Origin: Achatina immaculata
Lineage: Eukaryota; Mollusca; Gastropoda; Stylommatophora; Achatinidae
Direction of reading: 5' to 3'
DNA: 64,000 bases
Assembly (NCBI GenBank): GCA_009760885.1
Contig: CM019693.1
Location: 47,684,751 to 47,748,750, forward strand
Shown: positions 32,291 to 44,029 of the stretch, one piece after another
How positions within the stretch are numbered: the first letter of the stretch is position 1
Layout of the letters: every line of letters begins with the position of its first letter
Translations under genes and position numbers: made by a program
The notes under the pieces: model-generated
The model's input: only the letters and a program-made list of their open reading frames with translations
Told to the model about the DNA's origin: nothing
Databases searched by the model: none

Positions 32291-32648
32291 GGCTTTCTAG
32301 ATGTCTGCTTGTTGTGCTGTGTTTGTTTCTATGGTGTTCTGTGTTGTTCTTACTGTGGTTGCAACTGTTCTGCACTCATAGAAAATGTGTTCTTCTGTTT
32401 CTAGTATGTTTCGCTTACATAGGAAACATCGTCCCCTGTTAGTGTGTGTTAGTCCATGTGTGGTGAGTGTCATGTTGTATAAGAGTCTGAAGGTGATCTG
32501 TCTGGCTTTTGATGTGATGTTCTTTCTCTTCTTCTCTTGCATGGACCGTTCTCTATTCACTGACCGTCCTTGTTCCTCTGTCTTTACGCTACCTCCTCTC
32601 TCATGTACTTCCGTACTTCTCCGTCTTAGATTGTCTGTTCTTCCGTAT
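32290..32648 (-). pseudogene. LINE C-terminal zinc-knuckle fragment
   Basis: The minus-strand frame (32297-32659) contains KARQITFRLLYNMTLTTHGL then CFLCKRNILETEEHIFYEC, a Cys-x2-Cys ... His-x4-Cys pattern like the zf-RVT domain found at the end of several LINE reverse transcriptases. It is unlike the other LINEs here, so a separate family. It is joined at 32648 to a plus-strand LINE end. Confidence 0.7.
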
Positions 32649-32876
32649 TTTGGACACATTAAACGTCATGATAATTTAGAGAAGACAGTATTGGAAGAAT
32701 ACATAATGGGAAAAAGAAAAAGAGGAAGACCAAAACGAAGATGGCTGCAAGAAATCGTTGATGATCTGCAAATGGATGCCGCAGCAGCAGGCCACCTTGC
32801 TCACAACCGAGAGGCCTACAGGAGTGCTGTTTGGGAGGCAAAGTTCCGCAAGGGACATGCAAATGAATAAATGAAT
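32649..32876 (+). mobile_element. LINE 3' end ((ATGA)n-tailed family)
   Basis: Nearly identical to 29900-30125: YFGHIKRHDNLEKT, GKRKRGRPKRRWLQEIVDD, REAYRSAVWEAKF. The tail is aaatgaataaatgaatgag. The upstream join to the opposite-strand zinc-knuckle fragment keeps a 161-codon frame open by chance. No clear target duplication. Confidence 0.88.
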
Positions 32877-32879
32877 GAG

Positions 32880-33355
32880 TCCTGAGATTCCAAATGTGAT
32901 GTAGGAAAAGCAATAATATCTTCTACATTACTTGAGTTTTGTAGTTATAATATTTACACGTACACTCTATATAATACGAGACCACAAGTAATCTAGTAGA
33001 TAAGGACCATATTCTTATCTAGAAGTTTCTGGATCTGAGACCTGCTTCCGACTCTCTGGACTTGACTTAGTAATTGAAATTTGATCACTTGAAAAAAAAA
33101 CTGACTGTAAAGGCAGAGGAAATATTCAGTTTACAACAAGCAAAAGTGATTTCCCTCCAAGCAGGGCAGCCAATAAATGAAGGAGAAACCAAGCAAATTA
33201 CGTGAAGCTCGGATGTTTAATAACTTTTTTTTTAATAAATAGGAAACGAGGCTTTCGTACAGTAAAGTAAAATAACATTATTTTGTAGAATTAGACCTCG
33301 AAAAAATCGTAGATCCCAAGTAGTTCTCTTGTGGTTTTTCTTTCTCTGACAAAAC
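32880..33355. other. single-copy stretch, nothing identified
   Basis: AT-rich, with short A and T runs (33089, 33225). No gene-like frame on either strand. Confidence 0.45.
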
Positions 33356-33359
33356 TCTC

Positions 33360-34605
33360 ATGACCCAACATTGAAACAGACAAAACCCTCCTGGCCCACC
33401 ATTAAAACAGAGAAACTATCAGGGCCCATCATTAAGACAGAAAAACCATCCGGTCTCACCATTAAAACAGAAAAACAATCAGGTTCAAAAATTAACACAG
33501 AGAAAACCTTCCGGGCCAACATTAAACAGAGAAAACCCTCTGGTGCCACCATTAAAACAGACAAAACACTCAGATTTCATCATTAAAATAGACAAAACCC
33601 TAGAAGCCCATAATTAAAATACAGAAAAACGTCCGGGCCCATATTACAATAGTGATAACTGTCCGATTCCTCCATTAAAATAGAGAAAAACTTCCAGGTC
33701 CAACTTTAAAATAGAGAAAAACTTCCAGATCCAACATTAAAATAGACATAAACTTTCAGATCCGCCATTAAAACAGAGAAAAACTTCCAGGTCCAACATT
33801 AAAATAGAGAAAACCCTCCAGATCCAACATTAAAATAGAGAAAACCTTCCAGGTCCAACATTAAAATAGAGAAAACCTTCCAGATCCACCATTAAAACAG
33901 AGAAAACCTTTCGGGTCAACTATTAAAACAAGGAAAACCCTCCGCTCCCACCATTAAAACAAGGAAACCCTCCGCTCCCACCATTAAAACAAGGAAAACC
34001 CTCTGCTCCCACCATTAAAACAAGGAAAACCCTCTGCTCCCACCATTAAAACACGGAAAACCCTCCACTCCCACCATTAAAATAGAGAAAACTCTCCGCT
34101 CCCACAATTAAAACAAGGAAAACCCTCTGCTCCCACCATTAAAATAGAGAAAACCCTCCGCTCCTACCATTAAAATAGAGAAAACATTCCGCTCCCACCA
34201 TTAAAACTAGGAAAACCCTCTGCTCCCAAAATTATAATAGAGAAAACCCTCCGCTCCCGCCATTAAAATAGAGAAAACCCTCCGCTCCCGCCATTAAAAT
34301 AGAGAAACCCTCCGCTCCCACCATTAAATAGAGAAAACCCTCCTCTCCCACCATTAAAATAGAGAAAACCCCCTCTCCCACCATTAAAATAGAGAAAACC
34401 CTCCGCTAGCACCATTAAATAGAGAAAACCCTCCTCATCCCACCATTAAAATAGAGAAAACCCTCCTCTCCCACCATTAAAATAGAGAAAACCCTCCTCT
34501 CCCACCATTAAAATAGAGAAAACCCTCCTCTCCCACCATTAAAATAGAGAAAACCCTCCGCTCCCACCATTAAAATAGAAAACCCTCCGCTCCCACCATT
34601 ACTTC
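33360..34605. repeat. 31-bp minisatellite, block 1 (about 40 copies)
   Basis: The unit is ccattaaaatagagaaaacc plus ctccgctccca. The left 550 bases hold strongly diverged units; units become uniform toward 34600. The same unit forms 37699-38820. Confidence 0.95.
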
Positions 34606-34769
34606 AGGTCAACTTCTTCCCTCATTCTAGTGTTTTATTGTAAGCATCAAGAATAAGAGACATCATCTTCTGTCCTGATATTTTACCATTTACTTTTCCA
34701 TGATGTCATTTTTCTATGTCGGTCGACCACGTGACAAGCTGTCGGGGGTGGGGTGGGGTGGGGGACGCT
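34606..34769. other. junction sequence right of the 31-bp array
   Basis: A short stretch with a G-rich segment (34745-34765, gggggtggggtggggtgggg) that could form a G-quadruplex. Its relation to the dispersed repeat that follows is unclear. Confidence 0.4.
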
Positions 34770-35350
34770 GTCCGACTTAGCAATCAGCGACCTGTAACTG
34801 ACTTGTCTGAGTCAGGGTTGGTGAACTACAGCTGACCAAGACCCTTCAAACCTCTTCGTTTGTATCCTCAGTAATAGGCCAGGCCTGGCTAATGTGGCAG
34901 GGATCGCCATAATCCTCTTAGTGGCGGAGTCTGTTAGAGAAGTATTGCATACCGCCTGCTTTTTAGCTGTACTCAGAGGCTAAACAAAATATCTCCCATA
35001 ACCCGCTCACAAACCTACATGATGCTGTCATAGCCCGCTCACAAACCTACATGATGCTGTCATAACGCACTCACAAACCTACATGATGCTGTCATAACCA
35101 GCTCACAAACCTACATGATGCTGTCATAACGCACTCACAAACCTACATGATGCTGTCATAACGCGCTCACAAACCTACATGATGCTGTCATAACCTGCTC
35201 ACAAACCTACATGATGCTGTCATAACGCGCTCACAAACCTACATGAAGTTTTCATCAAAATCCTCACCGCATCAGCTGTAAAGAACACCAGCTCGTTGTT
35301 CAGGGGAATGAAAGAAAGAAAGAAAGAAAAAAGGAAAGAAAGAAAGAAGG
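34770..35350. repeat. dispersed SINE-like repeat, copy 1, with 32-bp array
   Basis: Shares with 45265-45960 the ordered blocks cagcgac ... gtcagggtt ... cagctgaccaagaccct, gcagggatcgccat, ggagtctg, agctgtact and aaggaacacca/aagaacacca, ending in a microsatellite (gaaa)n at 35310-35348. Between 34985 and 35245 the segment containing ctacatgatgctgtcataac is repeated about 8 times (period 32); copy 2 has it once. Confidence 0.8.
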
Positions 35351-35654
35351 GATTGATTTTATTAATGTTTCTCATGCTTTTGCCACTAATCCTTAAGAGG
35401 TGGTGGTTTGTGTGGACTGTACGGAAAGTCCTCAACTTCTTAGATTCTATAGTTTGTTTCTGCAGTATAGAAAGTCATCAACTTAGACTGGATAGAACCC
35501 CTGGTAACAACTGTGTTAAGAGCACACTTATCTTAACATACTGTTTGTGAGACAAGGAACATAGATCTGTTTGCTTAAAAATTCTGACCTACTTCTGTAG
35601 CCCAGAAACCTGTAGCAATCAACACTTATTGTAATTGTTATTTTTGTAAAATGT
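35351..35654. other. single-copy stretch, nothing identified
   Basis: No gene or repeat recognised between the (gaaa)n run and the LINE leader. Confidence 0.4.
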
Positions 35655-37698
35655 AATGTCAGTTTGGTAGACGGATGGGGACATGGTGATCTCTGGCGGG
35701 GATGAGGGAAGTCTGGTGTGAAACCAATGAATCCAGGACGTGACAAGCCTGTAGGTCTTTACAACAATGGCTATGAGAATGATGTAAACAAAACAGAGCC
35801 AGCAGACTATAGGTGGCGGGGAATGGATATCGTTGAAGCACTCATCAGATTCCTCATCTCAAAGTCAGAGTGTCTCTGTGGAACTGTCTCAAACCATCTG
35901 ACATGGAGAAGGGACTTACATACAGCCACCAGAGGCTGGAAAACAAAGTTTTGGCCAGGCCAGCCACACTGTCTTCATGGCAGTCCGAGCAAGACCACAG
36001 TCTGCCCTAGCAAGGAAAGGTGCTGAAGTCGGAGTTACCCAGCCAAAAGGCGCATCGCAAAAATCAGGGTAACACGCATTATCGCTAATGAAATGTCTCT
36101 ATCTGCAGTATTCAAACATGGTGCTCGCCCTGTGAAGACTAACCAGGCAGGTGCAGTGCCGGGCCGCCTGCCTCGAAAGGGTCCACCCAATGCTACTGGA
36201 GGTCCTCTCAGTTCGTCTTGTGGAGTCAGGAGACATGAGAGTAGAGCTACTGGCCAGAAAATACAACGGAAGAAAACAGCCAAAAAGCAAGAACTTACAA
36301 TAATGCAGTGGAATGCTGAGGGTGTCAGCAGTGTTAGAGATGGCTATAGCAAAAAGGTGGAACTAGAGAACATACTTTTTGCAGAGTAGGTAAGTATATG
36401 CTGCATACAGGAGACACACCTAACCAAAGATGCCGCCTTTAAAATCAGAGGCTACCAGTGTTTTAGATCAGACCGACAGGACAGAAGAAAAGGAGGAGTA
36501 CTCACACTTGTTAAGAATAATATCAGCGCATGTCAGGTGGGAGTGTACATGGAAGGAGCCGAATACCAGATGATCCATCTAAAAAGTAGTAATACAGATT
36601 TCCACCTCCTTAACTATTACTGTCCTAATGACCGCCCACTTGCTTTAGAAACAATCCCACACAAAGAGAGACTGATGGTCTATGGCGATTTTAACAGCCA
36701 TTCCCAGAGCTGGGGCTATGACCACATAGACAAGAGAGGAGAGGAAGTTGAGAGCTGGCAGGATGATAATGGACTTCTCCTAATCAACAGCCAATGGATC
36801 CCCCAACATTTTACTCAAGGGCTTGGCATACAACATCAACACCAGATCTGGCATTCCACTCTCCAGATCTGAAGTGGAACATTACTCGTGAAGTTGGAAA
36901 ACAACTTGGAGGGTAGCGACCATCGACCAGTCTTCCTGGCAATAGAAAATGAACTCCTTAACACCAGTAACCCTCTCCCCAGATGGAACTATAAAAAAGA
37001 AAACTGGACAATGTACAGACATCGTACAGGTATCCTGGTGGGACAGCTGTCCATAGAAGGTAAGGATATTAACAGCATAGTGAAGGAATTCAATGCTTGT
37101 ATCTTCAGGCCTCTCGTGAAACCATTCCCAGAGGAGCTCGCAGGGACTATAAACGATACTGGTCTAGTGAGCTGGGAAAACTCCATGATGACGTGGAAGC
37201 AGCTCGAAAGCAAGCAGAAAATAGACCATGCCAAGAACACCACAATAATTACCAACATTCTAAGGCCAATTTTCAGAGAGCTAAGCTGCAAGCCAGACGG
37301 GAAAGTTGGAGAGAGAAAACAGAGTTCCTAAACTTTGAAAAGGATGGAAGGAAACTGTGGAAACTAATCAAACAGTTAAATGATGAGAGCACTGGAAGAA
37401 GTACAAAGATTACACTAATAGAGGATGGGAAAACTCTTACAGGTAAGCAGGTAGCAGATAATTTTTCTCGCATGTTTGCACAGGTCTGTAACATTGATAT
37501 CCATCCAGAGAAAGAGCCTGCAGTGCGCATTGACCCACAGAAAGAAGAGGAACAAGTCAGAAAAGTGGAGGTCATGGATGCACCAATCACACGCAGAGAG
37601 TTAGACCTAGCAGTTAGTAAACTGAAACCAAGGAAATCACCAGGACCAGATGGAGTATCCAATGAAATGATCAAGAACATGGGAATGGCAGCAATGGG
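35655..37698 (+). pseudogene. LINE 5' half: leader, endonuclease, linker; RT lost
   Basis: A non-LTR element of the kind that usually ends in RNase H. It has a leader from about 35655 (limit uncertain) and a possible N-terminal frame at 36093. The APE endonuclease reads TIMQWNAEGVSS, then after a stop (36387) CCIQETHLTKDAAFKIRGY, VYGDFNSHSQSWGYDH, and in another frame NLEGSDHRPVFLAIENE (SDH intact). The linker to the RT (37097-37698) includes GRKLWKLIKQLND, LTGKQVADNFSRMFA and KPRKSPGPDGVSNEMIK, the RT entry. At 37698 it ends abruptly in the 31-bp array; palm, RNase H and 3' end are missing. A 3'-truncated LINE is not the normal outcome of target-primed integration. Confidence 0.88.
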
Positions 37699-38820
37699 AA
37701 AACCCTCCGCTCCCACCATTAAAATAGAGAAACCCTCCTCTCCCACCATTAAAATAGAGAAAACCCTCCGCTCCCACCATTAAAATAGAGAAAACCCTCC
37801 TCTCCCACCATTAAAATAGAGAAAACCCTCCTCTCCCACCATTAAAATAGAGAAAACCCTCCGCTCCCACCATTAAAATAGAGAAAACCCTCCGCTCCCA
37901 CCATTAAAATAGAGAAAACCCTCCTCTCCCACCATTAAAATAGAGAAAACCCTCCGCTCCCCATTAAAATAGAGAAAACCCTCCTCTCCCACCATTAAAA
38001 TAGAGAAAACCCTCCGCTCCCACCATTAAAATAGAGAAAACCCTCCGCTCCCACCATTAAAATAGAGAAAACCCTCCTCTCCCACCATTAAAATAGAGAA
38101 AACCCTCCGCTCCCACCATTAAAATAGAGAAAACCCTCCGCTCCCACCATTAAAATAGAGAAAACCTCCTCTCCCACCATTAAAATAGAGAAAACCCTCC
38201 TCTCCCACCATTAAAATAGAGAAAACCCTCCGCTCCCACCATTAAAACAAGGAAAACCCTCCGCTCCCACCATTAAAATAGAGAAAACCCTCCTCTCCCA
38301 CCATTAAAACAAGGAAAACCCTCCGCTCCCACCATTAAAACAAGGAAAACCCTCCGCTCCCACCATTAAAACAAGGAAAACCCTCCGCTCCCACCATTAA
38401 AATAGAGAAAACCCTCCTCTCCCACCATTAAAATAGAGAAAACCCTCCTCTCCCACCATTAAAATAGAGAAAACCCTCCGCTCCCACCATTAAAATAGAG
38501 AAAACCCTCCTCTCCCACCATTAAAATAGAGAAAACCCTCCGCTCCCACCATTAAAATAGAGAAAACCCTCCGCTCCCACCATTAAAATAGAGAAAACCC
38601 TCCTCTCCCACCATTAAAATAGAGAAACCCTCCGCTCCCACCATTAAAATAGAGAAAACCCTCCGCTCCCACCATTAAAATAGAGAAAACCCTCTGCTCC
38701 CACCATTAAAACAAGGAAAACCCTCCGCTCCCACCATTAAAACAAGGAAAACCCTCTGCTCCCACCATTAAAACAAGGAAAACCCTCTTCTCCCACCATT
38801 AAAACAAGGAAAACCCTCTA
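37699..38820. repeat. 31-bp minisatellite, block 2 (about 36 copies)
   Basis: Same unit as 33360-34605 and far more uniform; tccgctccc and tcctctccc types are mixed, and atagag changes to acaagg toward 38820. The last unit overlaps the end of the peptidase gene on the minus strand. Confidence 0.95.
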
Positions 38821-39630
38821 TACCGCGCAGCCTTGCCCTGGTCCGCCCCTCCTCTGGTGGAGCCTGCATGTGATAAACATCTAACATAAAGAAGTAACAA
38901 GTGTATGGAGAACATACTCAGTATAACACGTTTACCTGTGCATAGACGACAGCCATGGAGAGTATAATCCGACACGCCAGTCTGTGGGTGCATTTGTTCA
39001 ATAAAATCACAGTAAAAGTAATCCACCGTTTCAGAGCTGTAGTTTTCCTGAGATTCCCCGTCACTTTTTCCAGAGTGCACGTGGCCGTGCTCGTCCGATA
39101 CATTCCCCAGCAAGAAGATGTGAGCTCCACTAGATCCTGGACATGTGGCCGTGGTGTATGTCAGTTGGGACTAAATTATTTGAACACTCATTACTCTGCT
39201 GGCACAGTAGCCTACACTGACCTGTTTGCTACATCCATGAGGATGGGACACTATAACAATCAGTACTCTCCTAGAACAGGGCGCGGAACATGAAGGCAAA
39301 GATCTCTCTCTTATGATGATACGTCGGTACCACAAACACGTTTTCTTCTCTAAAGATTTAAACTGTGCCAGGATGTTGTTCAGTCTGTCAGCCAGGTCAA
39401 GATCGTAGGTCACACACCTCAGCTCACACATGTCTTGTGCTACATTACCTATCGTGACTGACAAGTCTGTCAATGTAACAACACCAAGACAGGAATCGGG
39501 TGTACCACCCCTATCAAAGAAAAGATGGCACGTGGCGTGTTGTCCTTCTAGCTCATCAAACACAACGTGGGCCGTTGTTTCTATGTAAATCTCAGCGTAA
39601 GCCTGAGCGATTTTTGGTGAGGAAGAAAGT
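38799..39630 (-). pseudogene. trypsin-like serine peptidase domain, in-frame stop
   Basis: Minus strand, two inferred exons. Exon 1 (39630-38936) begins after the acceptor tgtcctgactgcag and ends at gcacag before gtaaac; exon 2 (38863-38799) follows catgcag, continues the frame and stops inside the 31-bp array. The peptide shows TAHVVFDELEGQHATC (candidate His), CVTYDLDLADRLNNI (candidate Asp), LIVIVSHPHGCSKQVSVG and YTTATCPGSSGAHIFLLG (candidate nucleophile Ser), an arrangement I recall from uncharacterised lophotrochozoan trypsin-like proteins. TAG at 39171-39173 lies in frame between the Asp and Ser motifs, with the frame open on both sides. It is either a recent pseudogene, an assembly error, or readthrough. 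Upstream exons not found. Confidence 0.65.
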
Positions 39631-39639
39631 CTGCAGTCA

Positions 39640-40445
39640 GGACATCTACAATATTTACTGTGTTTGACCACACAAAACACCCATCCAGTCCCTGTTCTCA
39701 ACATATCCGTGGGATTGTTTGACCACACAAAACAACCACCCAATACCTGTTCTCAACATATCCGTGGGATTGTTTGACCACACAAAACAACCACCCAATA
39801 CCTGTTCTCAACATATCCGTGGGATTGTTTGACCACACAAAACACCTACCTTATACCTGTTCTCAAAATATCCTTGGGATTGTTTGACCACACAAAACGC
39901 CTACCTTATACCTGTTCTCAACATATCCTTGGGATTGTTTGACCACACAAAACAACCACCCAATACCTGTTCTCAACATATCCGTGGGATTGTTTGACCA
40001 CACAAAACACCTACCTTATACCTGTTCTCAAAATATCCTTGGGATTGTTTGACCACACAAAACACCTACCTTATACCTGTTCTCAAAATATCCTTGGGAT
40101 TGTTTGACCACACAAAACACCTACCTTATACCTGTTCTCAACATATCAGTTAGGATTGCCTGACCACACAAAATACTCACCCAATCCCTATTCTCAACAT
40201 ATCCTTGGGATTGTTTGACCATACAAGACACCCACTCAATCGCTGTTCTCAACATATCGCTGGGATTGTTTGTCCACACAAAATACCCACTTAGTCTCTG
40301 TTCTCAACATATCCCTGGAATTGTTTGACCACACAAAATACCCACCCAGTTATTGTTCTCAACATATCCCTGGGAGTGTTTGACCACACAAAACAACCAT
40401 GCAATCCTTATTCTCAACATATCCCTGGGACTGTGTTTGACCACA
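39640..40445. repeat. 55-bp minisatellite, about 14 copies
   Basis: The phrase tgtttgacca recurs at 39661, 39716, 39771 and on, with acctgttctcaacatatcc in each unit. It starts about 30 bases outside the peptidase exon acceptor; copies decay toward 40445. Confidence 0.95.
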
Positions 40446-40469
40446 CAAGATACCCAATTCATTAAACTC

Positions 40470-40800
40470 AAGTGTCATGCCGCGTGGTGTAGGCGATCCA
40501 CAATTCCCTGTCTTTAGACTTGATTATGAGATCCACCCGTGACTTTCTTCTTAGCCACGCCGACGGCCCATCCAGCAACTTCTTTTTCTGTCGTCCTCTG
40601 TTTCTTCTTTCTTCTTCCTCAATTTTTCCACTTGCCACAATGTGTTCCAGTTTCCTCTTCTCAGAAAATGTCCTACAGATCTTGCTTGTATGCCTCTGAT
40701 CTTTGCCATTGACACTGAACAGCAGAAGTGGTTGGGGTTTTGTTGTCTACCGAAATGTAAGATTAGTAACACAGGGTTCGGGAGCATTTAAGGTCAGCAC
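40470..40800 (-). pseudogene. decayed LINE C-terminus
   Basis: The minus-strand frame includes QARSVGHFLRRGNWNTLWQ, then a Lys/Glu-rich stretch and RKRSCWMGRRRG, resembling the F.GH..RR..... basic C-terminus of family 1. It ends in a segment equivalent to the R-H-G-T end near 40495. Confidence 0.5.
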
Positions 40801-41439
40801 ATCAAGCACGAGAACGGAAATTGTGGCTGGTGCTCATGTTGTGGATAACTGAGTCATTGTGATGGATTCGCAGGATATGCTCTGTACGATTGAGAAGAAT
40901 TTGTTTCGAAAAGAATTGGTTCATCTGTTAAGCCAGTCAGCTGTGACAAGCCTAACTTGTCTTTACTGTCCAGGGTATGTGTAAGTACATGGCATTGATT
41001 GACAGACAGACTTTCTGGACAGGCTAAAATATATGGCAGACTAACAGTAGACAAGGGGGACATTTCTGAGGCTGTATTGGCCAGACTGCGGAAGATGAAA
41101 AGTAGGAGTGGAAGAACAATAAGAACAATGTAGATCTGAAGAGAATGCTGGAGCTAGGACACATTAAAAGTGCTGGCAGGAAATCTGAACTGTGGGGCAG
41201 AAAACAGGTCGTAGACAACCAACATTTGACGGGATATAGTAGAAAACAAACTCTTAGATGGATACTGCGACGTGCGGTGGAGCATGTATGGGACTGTCCT
41301 GAATGCAGTGAGGCTGAAGAATGAATATTGAACTTTGAACTTTGAACGAACAGTTCGGGTGCGATATATAAATTATAATACTAAATACATAAATATTCAC
41401 AAGGTCAGTACAGTAAGGCTATGGTAAGAAAATGTTAGA
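40801..41439. other. low-copy stretch, possible LINE tail
   Basis: Ends with attgaactttgaactttgaa at about 41326-41345, which looks like a retroposon 3' repeat, preceded by a plus-strand reading RTLRWILRRAVEHVWDCPEC. Identity not established. Confidence 0.35.
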
Positions 41440-42065
41440 CTATTTAAAACAGAAGTGGAAACAGCGTTAGTAATTAACAAATACACCTTTGTAACTTTTT
41501 TTTGTTTACACCTTAACCATAAAAAAACAAGCAGGACAAAGAAATAGAAAAAAGAGAATATGTACATTCAGAGCAACGATACATTACATAACAAATAAAC
41601 ATGGAAAAATTAATAGAAAAAAGGTAGCACTGTGACTTGCAAGAAGCTGCGACAGAGAGTGCGTGTGGTTAAGTATTGTGAATATTTAAGTGAAGACGCG
41701 TGAGGTATGATATCAGTCCGACTGGCTGGTAGTAAAGAGGGGGTGGGGAAATGGGAAAAGAGAGAGAGGTTCGATGGTTGTTAGATCGAGAAAGGGTTGG
41801 GGGGGGGGGTTGAATATATGAATTTGGCTTGGGTAGGGGGTTTGTAATATAGTGTAATGAAAGTCCTAGAGTGTCAGTTCCAGGTGAAGAAAGAGTAGAT
41901 GAGAACTTAGTACGGAGAGATTATGATTGTGGAGAAAGAAAAAGCTGAATTCCCAGTTCAGTCCATATGGTTTTTCAGTGCCCCATATTCTTGAATGTAA
42001 CGGTTTTCGGGCCCCATATTCCTGAATGTAACGGATTTCGGGCCCCCGGGCGGGTTCTGTCATAA
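41440..42065 (-). mobile_element. PLE (B-like) endonuclease end and 3' region
   Basis: Minus strand: EIRYIQEYGA ... EKPYGLNWEFSFFF corresponds to the PLE-B ending ENRYIQNYGTLEPHGLN. A 34-base segment (ccccatattcttgaatgtaa) is duplicated once at 41980-42045. The 3' region ends with tggttaaggtgtaaac in place of the conserved gattaaggctcacg block. Confidence 0.75.
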
Positions 42066-42149
42066 GAGCGACATTGTTTAAAGGCTGTTATCTGGAAGTC
42101 ACACTTGCCTCCTCTGTGTTCTAGGCGTTAGAAATGTTAGAAACTCGTT

Positions 42150-42858
42150 TAGAAGCAGGCTGTCTTAATCATCTGGCAGACAGCTTCCAGCCATGCTAGA
42201 CTGTCTTAATCATCTGGCAGACAGCTTCCAGCCATGCTAGGCTGTCTTAATCATCTGGCAGACAGCTTCCAGCCATGCTAGGCTGTCTTAATCATCTGGC
42301 AGACAGCTTCCAGCCATGCTAGGCTGTCTTAATCAACTGGCAGACAGCTTCCCGCCATGCTAGGCTGTCTTAATCAACTGGCAGACAGCTTCCCGCCATG
42401 CTAGGCTGTCTTAATCAACTGGCAGACAGCTTCCCGCCATGCTAGGCTGTCTTAATCAACTGGCAGACAGCTTCCCGCCATGCTAGGCTGTCTTAATCAA
42501 CTGGCAGACAGCTTCCCGCCATGCTAGGCTGTCTTAATCAACTGGCAGACAGCTTCCCGCCATGCTAGGCTGTCTTAATCAACTGGCAGACAGCTTCCCG
42601 CCATGCTAGGCTGTCTTAATCAACTGGCAGACAGCTTCCCGCCATGCTAGGCTGTCTTAATCAACTGGCAGACAGCTTCCCGCCATGCTAGGCTGTCTTA
42701 ATCAACTGGCAGACAGCTTCCCGCCATGCTAGGCTGTCTTAATCAACTGGCAGACAGCTTCCAGCCACGCTATGTTGTCTTAATCAACTGGCAGACAGCT
42801 TCCAGCCACGCTATGTTGTCTTAATCACCTGGCAGACAGCTTCCAGCCATGCTAGGCT
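42150..42858. repeat. 41-bp minisatellite, about 17 copies, hairpin units
   Basis: The unit contains ggctgtcttaatcaactggc then agacagcttcccgcc. GCTGTC and GACAGC within each unit can pair as a 6-bp stem. Central copies are nearly identical (cccgccatg), edge copies differ (cagccatg, cagccacg). Confidence 0.95.
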
Positions 42859-42987
42859 GCTGTGGATGCGGCAGAGACACAACAAACAACTCATCACTGG
42901 CATATGATGTTTATATCAGAGAAAAGAAGAGGCGGCAGAAGTTACACTGGACCTGGAGGATACCTACAACAGAGCTGACTACACAAC

Positions 42988-43036
<49 letters not shown>

Positions 43037-43244
43037 AGTGAGTGAGTGAGTGAGTGAAATAATAAAACGATTTTTCCTCAGGTTATTTACATTTCTTCAT
43101 TTACATTTTACACATCGCAACCACAACAACAGCGAATCATAAAACTAAACAACACTTTTTACAACCCCTCCCCCCCTACCTCCCTCCATGTAATAATTAT
43201 TACATAAAATCTCCTGGTATGATTAAATAAATAAGTTCCCAATA
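42859..43244. other. short unique stretch with (CT)n and (GTGA)n
   Basis: A (ct)n microsatellite spans 42990-43033, followed by gtgagtgagtgagtgag. A 66-codon frame ending in Ser/Leu repeats is a microsatellite artefact. A C-rich run lies at 43168-43175. Confidence 0.8.
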
Positions 43245-43690
43245 TCTAACTGCAGATTTTAGTTTCTACAATACAATACCTAACCACATACTTTAGTTTG
43301 TACACTACAATAGCTTACTGCGGACTTTAGTTTGTAAAATTCATTACCTTACTGCAGATTTTAGTTTGTACCATCCACTGCCTTACTACAGTCTTTAGTT
43401 TGTACCATACATTACCATACCACAGAATTTAGTTTGTACAATACATTACCTTACTACAGAATTTAGTTTGTATAATACATTACCTTACTACAGAATTTAG
43501 TTTGTACCATACATTACCTTACTACAGACTTTAGTTTGTACCATACATTACCTTACTACAGACTTTAGTTTGTACAATACATTACCTTACTACAGAATTT
43601 AGTTTGTACAATACATTACCTTATTACAGTCTTTAGTTTGTACCATACATTACCTTACTATAGGCTTTAGTTTCTACAATAAAGACTAAC
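43245..43690. repeat. 34-bp minisatellite, about 13 copies
   Basis: The unit contains tttagtttgtaccatacatt plus accttactacagac. It is followed by a (ct)-rich run at 43715-43785. Confidence 0.93.
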
Positions 43691-44029
43691 AATCTACCAA
43701 CACTTTCCTACCTTCCCTCGCTCTCTCTCTCCCTCTCTCTCACTCTCTCTCCTACTCTCTCCCTCTCTCACTCTCTCTCTGGACCATTTACCTTAACCTC
43801 ACCGTGTGACACATCTGAGAGCAAATAAACAGAAATTAACTCCCATTTTTGATTGGAAATTTTGGTAGGAAGAAACTAGGGGGAAGTTACTCTGTAATCT
43901 AAAAATATGTTAGAAATCTGCTGTTTTTCCTTGTATTTAGACTGCGTAAATATGGCTTTGAGCAAGGATTTGCACAGATACGTGGGTGATCAACACTTTC
44001 AGCGGTGTTTTGAGTGACCAACCAAATTT

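Noticed and set aside
32385..32870. 161-codon plus-strand frame as a novel protein
   Set aside because: It crosses the joint between an antisense zinc-knuckle LINE fragment and a sense LINE C-terminus, so it is a chance fusion.
38918..39130. 70-codon minus-strand frame with membrane-like composition (WITFTVILLNK)
   Set aside because: Shadow of the peptidase exon; the alternate frame holds CPGSSGA and continues the upstream frame.
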